Positions 36,278 to 44,564 of a stretch of DNA of 64,000 nucleotides are shown piece after piece (position 1 is the first letter of the stretch; each line of letters begins with the position of its first letter). Source of the DNA: Ruminococcus sp. (GTDB lineage: Bacteria > Bacillota > Clostridia > Oscillospirales > Acutalibacteraceae); the NCBI GenBank assembly GCA_017410265.1, contig JAFQRC010000005.1, positions 124,001 to 188,000 on the forward strand. Direction: 5' to 3'. The translations under genes and the position numbers were made by a program. Under the pieces are notes generated by a model. The model did no database searches. It was not told the DNA's origin and was given only the letters and a program-made list of their open reading frames with translations.

Positions 36278-37666
36278 ATGGACAATAGAATTTATGACTT
36301 TCTAACCTCGTTTAAAGACAAAAAAATTGCACTTATCGGTATTGGTAGAAGTAACCTGCCACTTATTTCTCTTTTCAACTCGTATGGTGCAAAGGTTACA
36401 GCGTGCGATAGAAGAAGCTTTGAAGAGCTTTCGGAATATGCTCAGCTTGCTAAAGATAATGGAGCAGAGCTTTCTTTGGGCGAAAGTTATCTTGATAATC
36501 TTGATGTTGATATAGTGCTCAGAACTCCCGGTATGAAGTTTTATCTTGATACACTGACTGAAATGCGCAAAAATGGTGTAGTTGTAACATCAGAGATGGA
36601 GCTTTTCTTTGACCTTTGTCCGTGTAAAATAATTGCTGTGACGGGCTCTGACGGAAAAACTACAACCACAACTATTATTTCCGAAATACTGAAAAAAGCA
36701 GGCAAAACCGTGCATTTAGGCGGTAATATAGGAAAACCACTTCTGCCTGATATTGAAAAGATAAACTCTGGTGACATCGCTGTTGTAGAGCTTTCGAGTT
36801 TTCAGCTGATTTCAATGAGAAAAAGTCCTGATGTTGCGGTTGTTACCAACATTGAACCTAATCATCTTGATGTACATAAGGATATGCAGGAGTATGTAGA
36901 TTCAAAGAAGAATGTTATAGCTCACCAGAACGCTTTTTCAAAGGCTGTTTTAAATTTAGACAATGCTCTTTCTAACAGCTTTTCTGATGATATAAGAGGT
37001 GAACTTTGTAAATTTAGTCGAAAAGATAAAGTATATAATGGTTGCTATTTGTCCGGTACTGATATAATCTATTCTGATTACGGCAAAGAAACTAAAATTA
37101 TGTCGATAAATGACATCAGAATTCCGGGTATGCACAATGTGGAGAATTTTATGACCGCGATTTGTGCAGTGTGGGGGTTAGTTTCTGTTGATGATATTGT
37201 GGAGGTTGCGAAATCTTTCTGTGGTGTAGCTCACAGAGCTGAATTTGTCAGAGAGCTAAACGGCGTTAAATACTATAACGATTCGATTGCCAGCAGTCCG
37301 ACCAGAACTTCAAGCGGAACTTTGTCGCTTTATGATTATAAAATTCTGCTCATTTGCGGTGGTTATGATAAAAACCTTGATTACACTGATTTGGGCACAA
37401 AAATCTGTCAGAAAGTAAAGCATCTTATCTTGCTCGGAGCTACTGCTGATAAGATTGAAAACGCCACTAAAAACAGTGCTGAATATAATGGTAGCGGTAT
37501 AAATATTGTACGCGTTTCCTCTATGGATGAAGCTGTAAAAAAAGCGCATGAATTAGCCGTTTGCGGTGATATTGTATCTATGTCCCCGGCTAGTGCGAGC
37601 TTTGATATGTACAAGGATTTTGAGCAAAGAGGAAATCACTTTAAACAGCTGGTGAATGAATTGTAA
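36278..37666 (+). CDS. murD: UDP-MurNAc-L-alanine:D-glutamate ligase
   Basis: Adds D-glutamate to UDP-MurNAc-L-Ala in peptidoglycan precursor synthesis, an ATP-dependent cytosolic ligase of 462 residues. The N-terminal Rossmann domain (IGIGRSNLP) binds the UDP substrate, the ATP loop is GSDGKTTTT near 126-134, NIEPNHLDVH is the central motif, and the C-terminal domain carries YNDSIASSP. It stands away from any division and cell-wall cluster. ATG with GGAGGG. The stop overlaps the next gene by 1 nt (TAATG). Confidence 0.94.
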   Translation: MDNRIYDFLTSFKDKKIALIGIGRSNLPLISLFNSYGAKVTACDRRSFEELSEYAQLAKDNGAELSLGESYLDNLDVDIVLRTPGMKFYLDTLTEMRKNGVVVTSEMELFFDLCPCKIIAVTGSDGKTTTTTIISEILKKAGKTVHLGGNIGKPLLPDIEKINSGDIAVVELSSFQLISMRKSPDVAVVTNIEPNHLDVHKDMQEYVDSKKNVIAHQNAFSKAVLNLDNALSNSFSDDIRGELCKFSRKDKVYNGCYLSGTDIIYSDYGKETKIMSINDIRIPGMHNVENFMTAICAVWGLVSVDDIVEVAKSFCGVAHRAEFVRELNGVKYYNDSIASSPTRTSSGTLSLYDYKILLICGGYDKNLDYTDLGTKICQKVKHLILLGATADKIENATKNSAEYNGSGINIVRVSSMDEAVKKAHELAVCGDIVSMSPASASFDMYKDFEQRGNHFKQLVNEL

Positions 37667-38442
37667 TGATAAAGATTATTGATAAAGATTTTACACTCTT
37701 TGATGAGTTTAAAAACTTCTGTAAATCTGATTCTTTCGGTACTCGTATCTACTCGCATTTTCTGTGCTATTCATATGAATTTGATTTCGCTCTTTTCTGG
37801 GTGCAGGTAGATGAAAATGATGAGATTTGTAGTGCAGTTTGTAAGCTTGATAACGAAATAATTTTGTGTCTGAGTAATGAGTCTGATTTCGAGGAAATTT
37901 CAGCGTTTTTAAGCTTTCAGAACATACTTTCAGTCACCTTTGATGCAAGTTATAAAGATAATATTGATTGTGACAGAAATGAGTGTTCAACAGGCGATAT
38001 ACTCAGGTATAAAGGAAACGATAAAAATGTCGTTTCCTTTGATATTGTTACACCTGATTTAAAGGAGTATCACAATCTTCTTTTATCGTGTGAAAGTGAA
38101 GATTTTGCCGTGCCTGAATATATGAACTTTTTGTCTGATGTTTCGCGCAGACAGCAAAGAGATTTGTGTTGTATTTATGGCATAAAAATCGCTGATGAAC
38201 TCGCAAGTTGTGCTATGACGGTATCGTACACTGATTTTTCTGTAGTTTTAGGTGCAGTTGCTACACATCCACATCACAGAAAACATGGATACGCAGGCTG
38301 TATTGTTAAAGGCTTAGCTGAAAAGTTCAGTGAGTTTTCGAGTGTTTATATCTATACTACTGTAGAACGCAATACGAGATTTTATGAGAGCTTAGGATTT
38401 GAAGTTACTGATAAATGGTGTAAATATACATATGGGGGATAA
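37666..38442 (+). CDS. GNAT-family N-acetyltransferase
   Basis: A 258-residue protein with a C-terminal GNAT domain. The acetyl-CoA-binding signature HPHHRKHGYAG lies near 205 and the closing FYESLGFEV near 244. The N-terminal 120 residues are divergent and may fix substrate choice, which is unknown. Translationally coupled to murD through TAATG, so it could act on a wall-related or protein substrate; that is position-based inference. Confidence 0.82.
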   Translation: MIKIIDKDFTLFDEFKNFCKSDSFGTRIYSHFLCYSYEFDFALFWVQVDENDEICSAVCKLDNEIILCLSNESDFEEISAFLSFQNILSVTFDASYKDNIDCDRNECSTGDILRYKGNDKNVVSFDIVTPDLKEYHNLLLSCESEDFAVPEYMNFLSDVSRRQQRDLCCIYGIKIADELASCAMTVSYTDFSVVLGAVATHPHHRKHGYAGCIVKGLAEKFSEFSSVYIYTTVERNTRFYESLGFEVTDKWCKYTYGG

Positions 38443-38445
38443 GTT

Positions 38446-39705
38446 TTGAGTAATTTGTTTGGTTTTGATGAGAAGATTTTGGAACTTTCTGAAAAAGCAT
38501 TGGAAATGTGTAAGGAAAGCTTTGATAAAATCAATATAATTCAGGAATACAATCAGCAGAAAATGCTAAAAGCATTTCATAACGCAGGTGTTTCTGAGAG
38601 TCATTTTGCCGGTTCAACAGGGTATGGCTATGATGACAGGGGTAGAGATATTCTGGACAAGGTTTATGCCTATGTTTTTGATGCTGAGGATGCTTTAGTG
38701 CGCCATAATTTTGTCAGCGGTACTCATACACTAGCGGTTGCGCTTTTTGGTATGTTAAGACCCGGCGATGAGATGATGAGTGTTACTGGTACTCCGTATG
38801 ATACAATTCAGGGTACAATAGGAATAAATTCTGACTATAGTGGCTCGCTTAGGGATTTTGGAGTCGGATACAGTGAAGTGTCACTTAAAGATGATGGCAC
38901 TGTTGATTTAGAGGCTATTAAGGAAGTTGCTAAAAGACAACCAAAGATGATATATATTCAGCGTTCGCGCGGTTATTCTCTTCGTGATTCTCTGCTGTGC
39001 AAGGACATTAAAGCTATCTGTGATGTAGTCAGAGAAGTGTCAAAAGACTCAATTATTATGCTTGATAACTGCTACGGCGAATTTGTTGAATGTGAAGAAC
39101 CATTGTCTGTTGGTGTTGATATTATGGCAGGTTCTCTGATTAAAAACCCTGGTGGCGGTATCGCTCCTACGGGCGGATATATTGCAGGTAGGGCAGATTT
39201 GGTTGAGATGTGTTCATACAGACTCACAACTCCGGGTACAGGTAAAGAAATCGGATGTACAATGTCTGTTCTCAGAGAGATGTTTATGGGTGCTTTTCAC
39301 GCTCCTCAGGTGACAGGAGAAGCGCTTAAAACCGCTGTATTCACTGCGGCTTTGTTTGAACTGCTGGGATACGAGGTTTCTCCGAGATATGATGAAAACA
39401 GGGGAGATATCATTGAACTTGTTAAGCTTCATAACAGCGAGAATCTTATTGCTTTTTGTAAGGGGATTCAGAAAGGCTCGCCTGTTGATAGTTTTGTGAC
39501 TCCGTATCCGTCGGATATGCCGGGCTATGATTCCAAGGTTATTATGGCTGCGGGTGCATTTACACTGGGCTCGTCTATTGAGCTTTCTGCTGATGCTCCT
39601 TTACGCGACCCTTATGCAGTTTGGATGCAGGGTGGACTGAACTTCAACAGCAGTAAAATCGGCATTATGCTCGCCGCTCAAGAAGTGCTTAATATTACAG
39701 AATAA
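38446..39705 (+). CDS. Methionine gamma-lyase family protein (aluminium-resistance type)
   Basis: A PLP-dependent enzyme of 419 residues in the Met_gamma_lyase/aluminium-resistance family. The N-terminus with HNAGVSESHFAGSTGYGYDD is characteristic, the PLP pocket shows RHNFVSGTHT, and the likely Schiff-base lysine is in SLIKNPGGG. The true substrate of this family is not firmly established. The start is TTG, with a GGGGGATAAG stretch as ribosome binding site at the end of the acetyltransferase gene, 3 nt upstream. Confidence 0.88.
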   Translation: MSNLFGFDEKILELSEKALEMCKESFDKINIIQEYNQQKMLKAFHNAGVSESHFAGSTGYGYDDRGRDILDKVYAYVFDAEDALVRHNFVSGTHTLAVALFGMLRPGDEMMSVTGTPYDTIQGTIGINSDYSGSLRDFGVGYSEVSLKDDGTVDLEAIKEVAKRQPKMIYIQRSRGYSLRDSLLCKDIKAICDVVREVSKDSIIMLDNCYGEFVECEEPLSVGVDIMAGSLIKNPGGGIAPTGGYIAGRADLVEMCSYRLTTPGTGKEIGCTMSVLREMFMGAFHAPQVTGEALKTAVFTAALFELLGYEVSPRYDENRGDIIELVKLHNSENLIAFCKGIQKGSPVDSFVTPYPSDMPGYDSKVIMAAGAFTLGSSIELSADAPLRDPYAVWMQGGLNFNSSKIGIMLAAQEVLNITE

Positions 39706-39711
39706 ACTAAA

Positions 39712-39736
39712 AGCTCTTACCTTATTTGTAAGAGCT
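39712..39736. terminator. Hairpin between converging genes, probable terminator
   Basis: Stem AGCTCTTAC/GTAAGAGCT with a 7-nt loop; the downstream T content is modest (CTTACTGTTTT). It lies between the converging methionine lyase-like gene and tadA. Confidence 0.55.
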
Positions 39737-39737
39737 C

Positions 39738-40187
39738 TTACTGTTTTAGTCTTAAATTTTTGAAAAATTCTGTTATCAGTGTGCTACATTCTTCTTCCAT
39801 AATACCGCCTTGGTAGTTGGGTCTAAAGGAATTTGACATCTCTAAAATATTTAGAGTGGAGCCACAACAGCCGAAGTTTTTATCGTAAGCACCGAAATAT
39901 ACATTTGGAATACGGGCGTTGATTATAGCTCCGCTACACATAGGACAAGGTTCAAGCGTCACATAGATATCGCACTCCCAAAGTCGCCAACCACCTAGTT
40001 TTTCGCATGCATTATTTATAGCTTCGATTTCAGCGTGTGAGAGGGCATTTTTTGATTTTTCTCTTCTGTTTCTGCCTGTTGAGATAATTTCGTCACCTTT
40101 AACAATCACGGCACCGACAGGTACTTCTCCCTCTTCATAAGCTTCTTTAGCGAGCTCAAGAGCTTTTTGCATATACTTTTCGCTCAT
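39738..40187 (-). CDS. tadA: tRNA-specific adenosine deaminase
   Basis: Converts A34 to inosine in tRNA-Arg(ACG), a zinc enzyme of 149 residues. His51 and Glu53 (SHAEIEA) and Cys81/Cys84 (PCPMC) are the zinc ligands and proton shuttle. Length and the N-terminal MQKALELAKEAYEEGEVPVG match the family. ATG start, 1 nt after the CPBP protease stop on the same strand. Confidence 0.94.
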   Translation of the reverse strand: MSEKYMQKALELAKEAYEEGEVPVGAVIVKGDEIISTGRNRREKSKNALSHAEIEAINNACEKLGGWRLWECDIYVTLEPCPMCSGAIINARIPNVYFGAYDKNFGCCGSTLNILEMSNSFRPNYQGGIMEEECSTLITEFFKNLRLKQ

Positions 40188-40188
40188 A

Positions 40189-41181
40189 TCATACCTCTAA
40201 AAACAGCATTATCACAGCTTCCATAAGACAGAAAACAGTGAAAATTATAATTGTAGGGCTGACACAAACTGTTTTTACTTTTTCTTTGAATGTAATAGTA
40301 TCATCCGTACTTGATATCTTGAAAAATCCTTTGTGATTTTTACTAAGCGTGATAAAGCTTGTTATAGCGAGAGCAGATATTATGAGCAATATTATAATGT
40401 ATATAGAGTTAACAACAGCATCTGACAGGTTTGTATTGGTTTCAAGCAGTGTGAATGTTACACTTATTGCGTTGTTTAAGAAATGGATAATGATACCCGG
40501 TATAAGTGAATTTGTTTTTACTGCGATATATCCCAGTATCAGTCCGACAACCAATGCAAACGGAAACTGTGTAAAATTGCCGTGCATTATACCGAACAGT
40601 ACACCTGATACAAGGATTGCAAGTGAGTCGGAGTATTTTCTGAGCATATTCAGTACAACTCCACGGAAAGCGAATTCTTCAACTAATGCGGGAAGCACAG
40701 ACACACTTACATAAAACAGCACTACATCAAGTACGCTGTCGCATTCGTATTCCATCTCTACTAAGGCATCCACGCCTACTAAATCGAACAGAGCTATCAA
40801 CATATTCGACACATAGTTTGCCACCATGCAGACACCTAAGCCGAGTGTGCATAGAAGGTAGGTGATGCTAAGTGGTGTTTTTTCGACAGGAAAAAGATTA
40901 CCGATACTGTTTTTGCTCGTTAAACCATATATATATGAAACCCCAAAGAATGAAATTATTGAGGCAAGTCCGTTTAAAATCATTAAAAATGCAGTGTCGT
41001 CTAAGAAAGACAAGTCGGCTGAATTCGAGAACAAAGCAGGCGCAAGTACAGCTATGAAGCTGATGACCGTCATAACAATCATAAACAACAGCAGAATAAC
41101 ACCTATGATGTTTGAGTCCTTGGTAAGTTGATGTTTATACACTTTTCTGTTATAATCCTGATAGTCAAAATAAGGTTGCAA
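40189..41181 (-). CDS. CPBP-family intramembrane metalloprotease
   Basis: A 330-residue polytopic membrane protein of the CPBP/Abi (Rce1-like) family. The motif EEFAFR (Glu168, Glu169, Arg173) and the later HGNFTQFPFALVVG and HFLNNA motifs are the predicted active site. Substrate unknown. I choose TTG at 41181, 8 nt after GGAG; a frame extending 24 residues upstream lacks a ribosome binding site and would run into the infC promoter region. Probably co-transcribed with tadA. Confidence 0.87.
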   Translation of the reverse strand: MQPYFDYQDYNRKVYKHQLTKDSNIIGVILLLFMIVMTVISFIAVLAPALFSNSADLSFLDDTAFLMILNGLASIISFFGVSYIYGLTSKNSIGNLFPVEKTPLSITYLLCTLGLGVCMVANYVSNMLIALFDLVGVDALVEMEYECDSVLDVVLFYVSVSVLPALVEEFAFRGVVLNMLRKYSDSLAILVSGVLFGIMHGNFTQFPFALVVGLILGYIAVKTNSLIPGIIIHFLNNAISVTFTLLETNTNLSDAVVNSIYIIILLIISALAITSFITLSKNHKGFFKISSTDDTITFKEKVKTVCVSPTIIIFTVFCLMEAVIMLFLEV

Positions 41182-41242
41182 AATATAATCTCCTAGAAAT
41201 TTGTTTTTTATATAATAATACAAAAAATTTGAAAAATAATTC

Positions 41243-41271
41243 TTGACAAACAAAATAAAAGAATATATAAT
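41243..41271 (+). promoter_or_regulatory. infC operon promoter
   Basis: Exact consensus TTGACA and TATAAT with a 17-nt spacer, giving a leader of about 160 nt. Confidence 0.92.
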
Positions 41272-41277
41272 ACACTA

Positions 41278-41438
41278 GAACAATAAAGCAAAGCAGTTAT
41301 GCTTTCACCTGTGGGGTGTCGTCTGCACGGGTCAATACTTTCTCGCAACTTAAGTTGCGCTTGAATTGTGTTGTAATGCGGACGGAGTATTTCTGTTCGC
41401 ATTTATTATTTGTAGAATAACTTTGGAGGTGCTTTAAC
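41278..41438 (+). promoter_or_regulatory. Ribosomal protein L20-type leader (attenuator) of infC-rpmI-rplT
   Basis: In Firmicutes this operon is repressed by L20 binding its own leader. Three hairpins are visible: AAAGCA/TGCTTT (41285-41305), the palindrome CGCAAC-TTAA-GTTGCG (41344-41359), and ATGCGGACGG/CTGTTCGCAT (41376-41402) followed by TTATTATTT, which looks like a terminator. CGTCTGCA (41320-41327) can pair instead with TGCGGACG (41377-41384), which would break that terminator. The binding-site assignment is by position and known biology, not by a covariance search. Confidence 0.75.
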
Positions 41439-41957
41439 ATTAGCACAAAGGAACTTCAGATCAATGAAGAAATTCGAGACAAAGAACTTCGTATCATAGG
41501 CGACGACGGCGCACAGCTTGGTATCATGAGTGCTGAACAGGCTCTTGATATAGCTGCTGAGAAAAATCTTGATTTAGTTAAGATTGCTCCACAGGCTACA
41601 CCACCTGTATGCAAAATCATGGACTATGGTAAGTATCGCTTCGAGCAGGCTAAGAGGGAAAAAGAAGCTAGAAAAAATCAGCACACTGTTGATATCAAGG
41701 AAATTAAGCTTTCCTTAAACATCGACACTCACGATTTTAATACTAAACTTCGAAATGCTCTTAAATTCTTTGCTCACGGCGATAAAGTTAAAGTTTCTAT
41801 CAGATTTAGAGGAAGAGAAATGGGCCATGCAGAGTACGGTTATGATACTATGCAGAGATTTGCAGAAGCTTGTCAGGAAGTTGCTAACATCGAGAAACCT
41901 GCTAAGCTTGAGGGCAGACAGATGCTCATGTTCCTTGCACCAAAGTCAGGAAAGTAA
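41439..41957 (+). CDS. infC: Translation initiation factor IF-3, ATT start
   Basis: Binds the 30S subunit and enforces correct start-codon choice. A 172-residue protein with the full N-terminal domain (ELQINEEIRDKELRIIG) and C-terminal domain (VKVSIRFRGREMGH). The only start that keeps the N-terminal domain is ATT at 41439, 8 nt after GGAGGT; the first ATG (41526) would remove 29 residues. A rare AUU-type start on infC is known to allow IF-3 autoregulation. It precedes rpmI and rplT. Confidence 0.93.
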   Translation: MSTKELQINEEIRDKELRIIGDDGAQLGIMSAEQALDIAAEKNLDLVKIAPQATPPVCKIMDYGKYRFEQAKREKEARKNQHTVDIKEIKLSLNIDTHDFNTKLRNALKFFAHGDKVKVSIRFRGREMGHAEYGYDTMQRFAEACQEVANIEKPAKLEGRQMLMFLAPKSGK

Positions 41958-41975
41958 TTAAAGGAGGACACTACA

Positions 41976-42173
41976 ATGCCTAAAATTAAAACACACAGCG
42001 GAGCTAAAAAGCGTTTCAAACTCACAAAAAACGGTAAGGTTATCCGTGCTCATGCTAACAAAAGACACATTCTGAACAAAAAGACAACTAAGCGCAAGAG
42101 AGGTTTGAGACAGAACGTTGTTGCTGACAAGACAAATGTAGCACAGGTTAAGCGCTTAATTCCTTACAAATAA
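41976..42173 (+). CDS. rpmI: 50S ribosomal protein L35
   Basis: A 65-residue basic protein of the large subunit. The [19 protein letters not shown] opening and the internal [12 protein letters not shown] match the family. ATG with AAAGGAGG; 18 nt after infC and 36 nt before rplT in the conserved three-gene operon. Confidence 0.96.
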   Translation: MPKIKTHSGAKKRFKLTKNGKVIRAHANKRHILNKKTTKRKRGLRQNVVADKTNVAQVKRLIPYK

Positions 42174-42209
42174 TCGCTTATTTATTCTAATATTCGGAGG
42201 TAACATATA

Positions 42210-42560
42210 ATGGCACGTATTAAAGGCGCGATGATGACTCGCAAAAGAAGAAAAAAGACATTAAAACTCGCTAAGGGTTACTATGGTGCTAAAAGTAAGC
42301 ACTTTAAGATGGCTAAACAGGCTGTAATGAAGTCAGGTAACTATGCTTACATCGGTCGTAAGCAGAAGAAGAGAGATTTCAGAAGACTCTGGATTACTCG
42401 TATTTCAGCAGCTTGCAAAGCTAACGGCACAAACTACTCAACATTTATGAACGGCCTCAAGAAGGCTGACATCGCTCTCAACCGTAAGATGCTCTCAGAG
42501 ATCGCTATCGCTGATCCTGCTGCATTCACAGCTTTAGTTGAGAAGGCTACAAAAGCATAA
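42210..42560 (+). CDS. rplT: 50S ribosomal protein L20
   Basis: A 116-residue protein needed early in 50S assembly and the likely repressor of this operon. The basic N-terminal extension ([20 protein letters not shown]) and the globular region ([16 protein letters not shown]) are typical. ATG with a CGGAGGT site. A strong terminator follows. Confidence 0.96.
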   Translation: MARIKGAMMTRKRRKKTLKLAKGYYGAKSKHFKMAKQAVMKSGNYAYIGRKQKKRDFRRLWITRISAACKANGTNYSTFMNGLKKADIALNRKMLSEIAIADPAAFTALVEKATKA

Positions 42561-42572
42561 AAAAGCTATAAT

Positions 42573-42600
42573 TGCGTTTGGGGATATCCCCAAACGCTTT
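42573..42600 (+). terminator. Terminator of the infC operon
   Basis: A self-complementary 24-mer (GCGTTTGGGG, centre ATAT, CCCCAAACGC) followed by TTTT. Confidence 0.88.
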
Positions 42601-42622
42601 TGCTTATTATAGGAATTATTTT

Positions 42623-43408
42623 ATGGACATAATTAAAAGTAAAGATAATAAAACTGTCAAATATATCAGTAAGCTCATAAGTAACTCAAAATTCAGAAAA
42701 GAAGAGGGGCGTTTTGTTGTTGAGGGAGTGCGTCTGTGCTCAGAAGTTTTCAAAAATAACGCTTTTGTTGATTATTTTGTCTTTTCGGTGGGGGCAGCTG
42801 AAAAGTATGCCGATTTTGTTAATGAGCTTAGAGGGGTTGCTGAAAACTCTATTTGTGTCGAAGACCGCATATTTAGTGCTTTGTCTGACACGAAAACACC
42901 ACAGGGTGTGTTATGTGTAGTAAAAACACTTGACAAACAGTGTGACTTTGATAAAATTAAAAAGAATGGAATAATATTGGCTCTTGATAACATTCAGGAC
43001 CCATCTAACTTAGGGACAATACTCAGATCTGCTGACGCATTAGGTGTTGACGGGGTAGTTTTGTCCCATGACTGCTGTGATGTTTATTCGCCGAAAGTTG
43101 TCAGAGGAAGCATGGGTGCGATATTCAGGATACCTTTTATGATAACTGATCATTTAGCGGGTTTTGTGACCGAATTTAATAACTGCGGTACATCATACGC
43201 ATGTGTTCTTGATGACACTGCTGTTACTGTTAATGATATGAAGTTTATCAGACCGTCGCTTTCTGTTATCGGAAACGAAGGCAACGGAGTATCTGTTTCT
43301 GTTATCAACGCTTGTAGTAATAAACTATACATTCCTATGCACAACAACGCTGAATCTCTGAATGCGGCTGTTGCTGCTAGTATAATTATGTGGGAAATGG
43401 TTAAATGA
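42623..43408 (+). CDS. TrmH/SpoU-family RNA 2'-O-methyltransferase
   Basis: A 261-residue RNA methyltransferase, probably acting on 23S rRNA or tRNA ribose. The N-terminal substrate-binding domain holds GRFVVEGVRLC. The SPOUT knot motifs are present: NIQDPSNLGTILRSADA, IGNEGNGVS and the closing MHNNAESLNAAVAASI. The ATG at 42623 has only a weak AGGAAT site; the upstream frame would run back into the terminator. The stop overlaps dprA by 4 nt. Target base not determinable here. Confidence 0.9.
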   Translation: MDIIKSKDNKTVKYISKLISNSKFRKEEGRFVVEGVRLCSEVFKNNAFVDYFVFSVGAAEKYADFVNELRGVAENSICVEDRIFSALSDTKTPQGVLCVVKTLDKQCDFDKIKKNGIILALDNIQDPSNLGTILRSADALGVDGVVLSHDCCDVYSPKVVRGSMGAIFRIPFMITDHLAGFVTEFNNCGTSYACVLDDTAVTVNDMKFIRPSLSVIGNEGNGVSVSVINACSNKLYIPMHNNAESLNAAVAASIIMWEMVK

Positions 43409-44547
43409 CAAATACCGCTAAATATTGGATTTGGCTGACTCTTGGCACAGGATTTAACAGTCCTAAACAAAAACGAATATACGAAACTTATGATAGCATA
43501 CTTGATTTTTATAACGGCGGTATATATGAATGGCGTTTGTGCGGTATTTTCAGTGAAAAAGAGCTTGATGCTTTACAGAATACTAAGTTGTCTGATGCTG
43601 AAAATATCCTAAGAGAATGCAAGCGTCTTTCATATGATGTTTTATGTATCGATGAAGAAGAATATCCGAGTAAACTCAGGGATATTTACGCTCCGCCTAG
43701 TGCACTTTATGTCTGGGGTAAGATGCCCGATGTAAATGAAAGACTCAGTATTGCGATGGTCGGTACCAGAAACGCTACCAGATACGGCGTTATGGCTTCA
43801 CACACTTTATCTGCAAGTCTTTCTAAGCTTGGAGTTATTATCGTCAGTGGTGGTGCTTTGGGTATTGATAGTGCGTCGCACATCGGCACTCTTGAGGCAG
43901 GTGGCACTACGATTTGTGTTTTGGGCTGTGGCATTGATACAAAGTATCTGCAAGGTAATGCGCCTATGAGAAAAAATATTGCTCAGACAGGAGCTGTGAT
44001 TTCCGAGTATCCACCGGGTACAAATGCTTTTCCGTCTAACTTTCCTGTAAGAAACAGAATCATTTCTGCGCTATCAGACGGAGTTATTGTTGTTGAGGCT
44101 GATGAGAAAAGCGGATCACTTATTACTGTAAACCACGCTTTAGAACAAGGCAGAGAGGTCTTTGCGGTTATGGGTAACATTAACTCAAGGTACTCTACAG
44201 GTACTAATAAGATGATTAAAGACGGAGCCACACCCGTGACATCTTATATGGATATTGTTGAGGCTTTCCCGCAATTTCATGTTGTAACTGATAATATCCC
44301 CAAAACGGAGTTTTCTGCACAGAATAACCCTGAAATCAACAAAGAGCCTGTTGTGCACAGAACAGATATCGAACTGAGCGATACTGTGAAAATGATATAT
44401 GATTGTATTAGCAATGAACCTGTGCATGTAGATCAGATTGTCCTGAAAACAGGTCTACCAATCAGTAGGGTACTACAATCCCTCACTGAACTTGAATTAC
44501 TTTCGCTTATATCTTGCCATCAAGGCAGACTATATAAATTAGTTTGA
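43405..44547 (+). CDS. dprA: DNA processing protein DprA
   Basis: Loads RecA on incoming single-stranded DNA in natural transformation; 380 residues. The Rossmann-like core shows the family motifs GTRNATRYG, VSGGALGIDSASH and SEYPPGTNAFPSNFPVRNRIIS. The C-terminal part (about 320-380) is a winged helix. ATGA overlap with the methyltransferase gene. The usual dprA-topA-trmFO order follows. No other competence genes are in the window. Confidence 0.93.
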   Translation: MTNTAKYWIWLTLGTGFNSPKQKRIYETYDSILDFYNGGIYEWRLCGIFSEKELDALQNTKLSDAENILRECKRLSYDVLCIDEEEYPSKLRDIYAPPSALYVWGKMPDVNERLSIAMVGTRNATRYGVMASHTLSASLSKLGVIIVSGGALGIDSASHIGTLEAGGTTICVLGCGIDTKYLQGNAPMRKNIAQTGAVISEYPPGTNAFPSNFPVRNRIISALSDGVIVVEADEKSGSLITVNHALEQGREVFAVMGNINSRYSTGTNKMIKDGATPVTSYMDIVEAFPQFHVVTDNIPKTEFSAQNNPEINKEPVVHRTDIELSDTVKMIYDCISNEPVHVDQIVLKTGLPISRVLQSLTELELLSLISCHQGRLYKLV

Positions 44548-44564
44548 TTATTAGGAGGACTAAA

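Noticed and set aside
39712..39736. Hairpin as a riboswitch of tadA or the lyase-like gene
   Set aside because: It lies between the 3' ends of converging genes, so it cannot act as a leader; a weak terminator is simpler.
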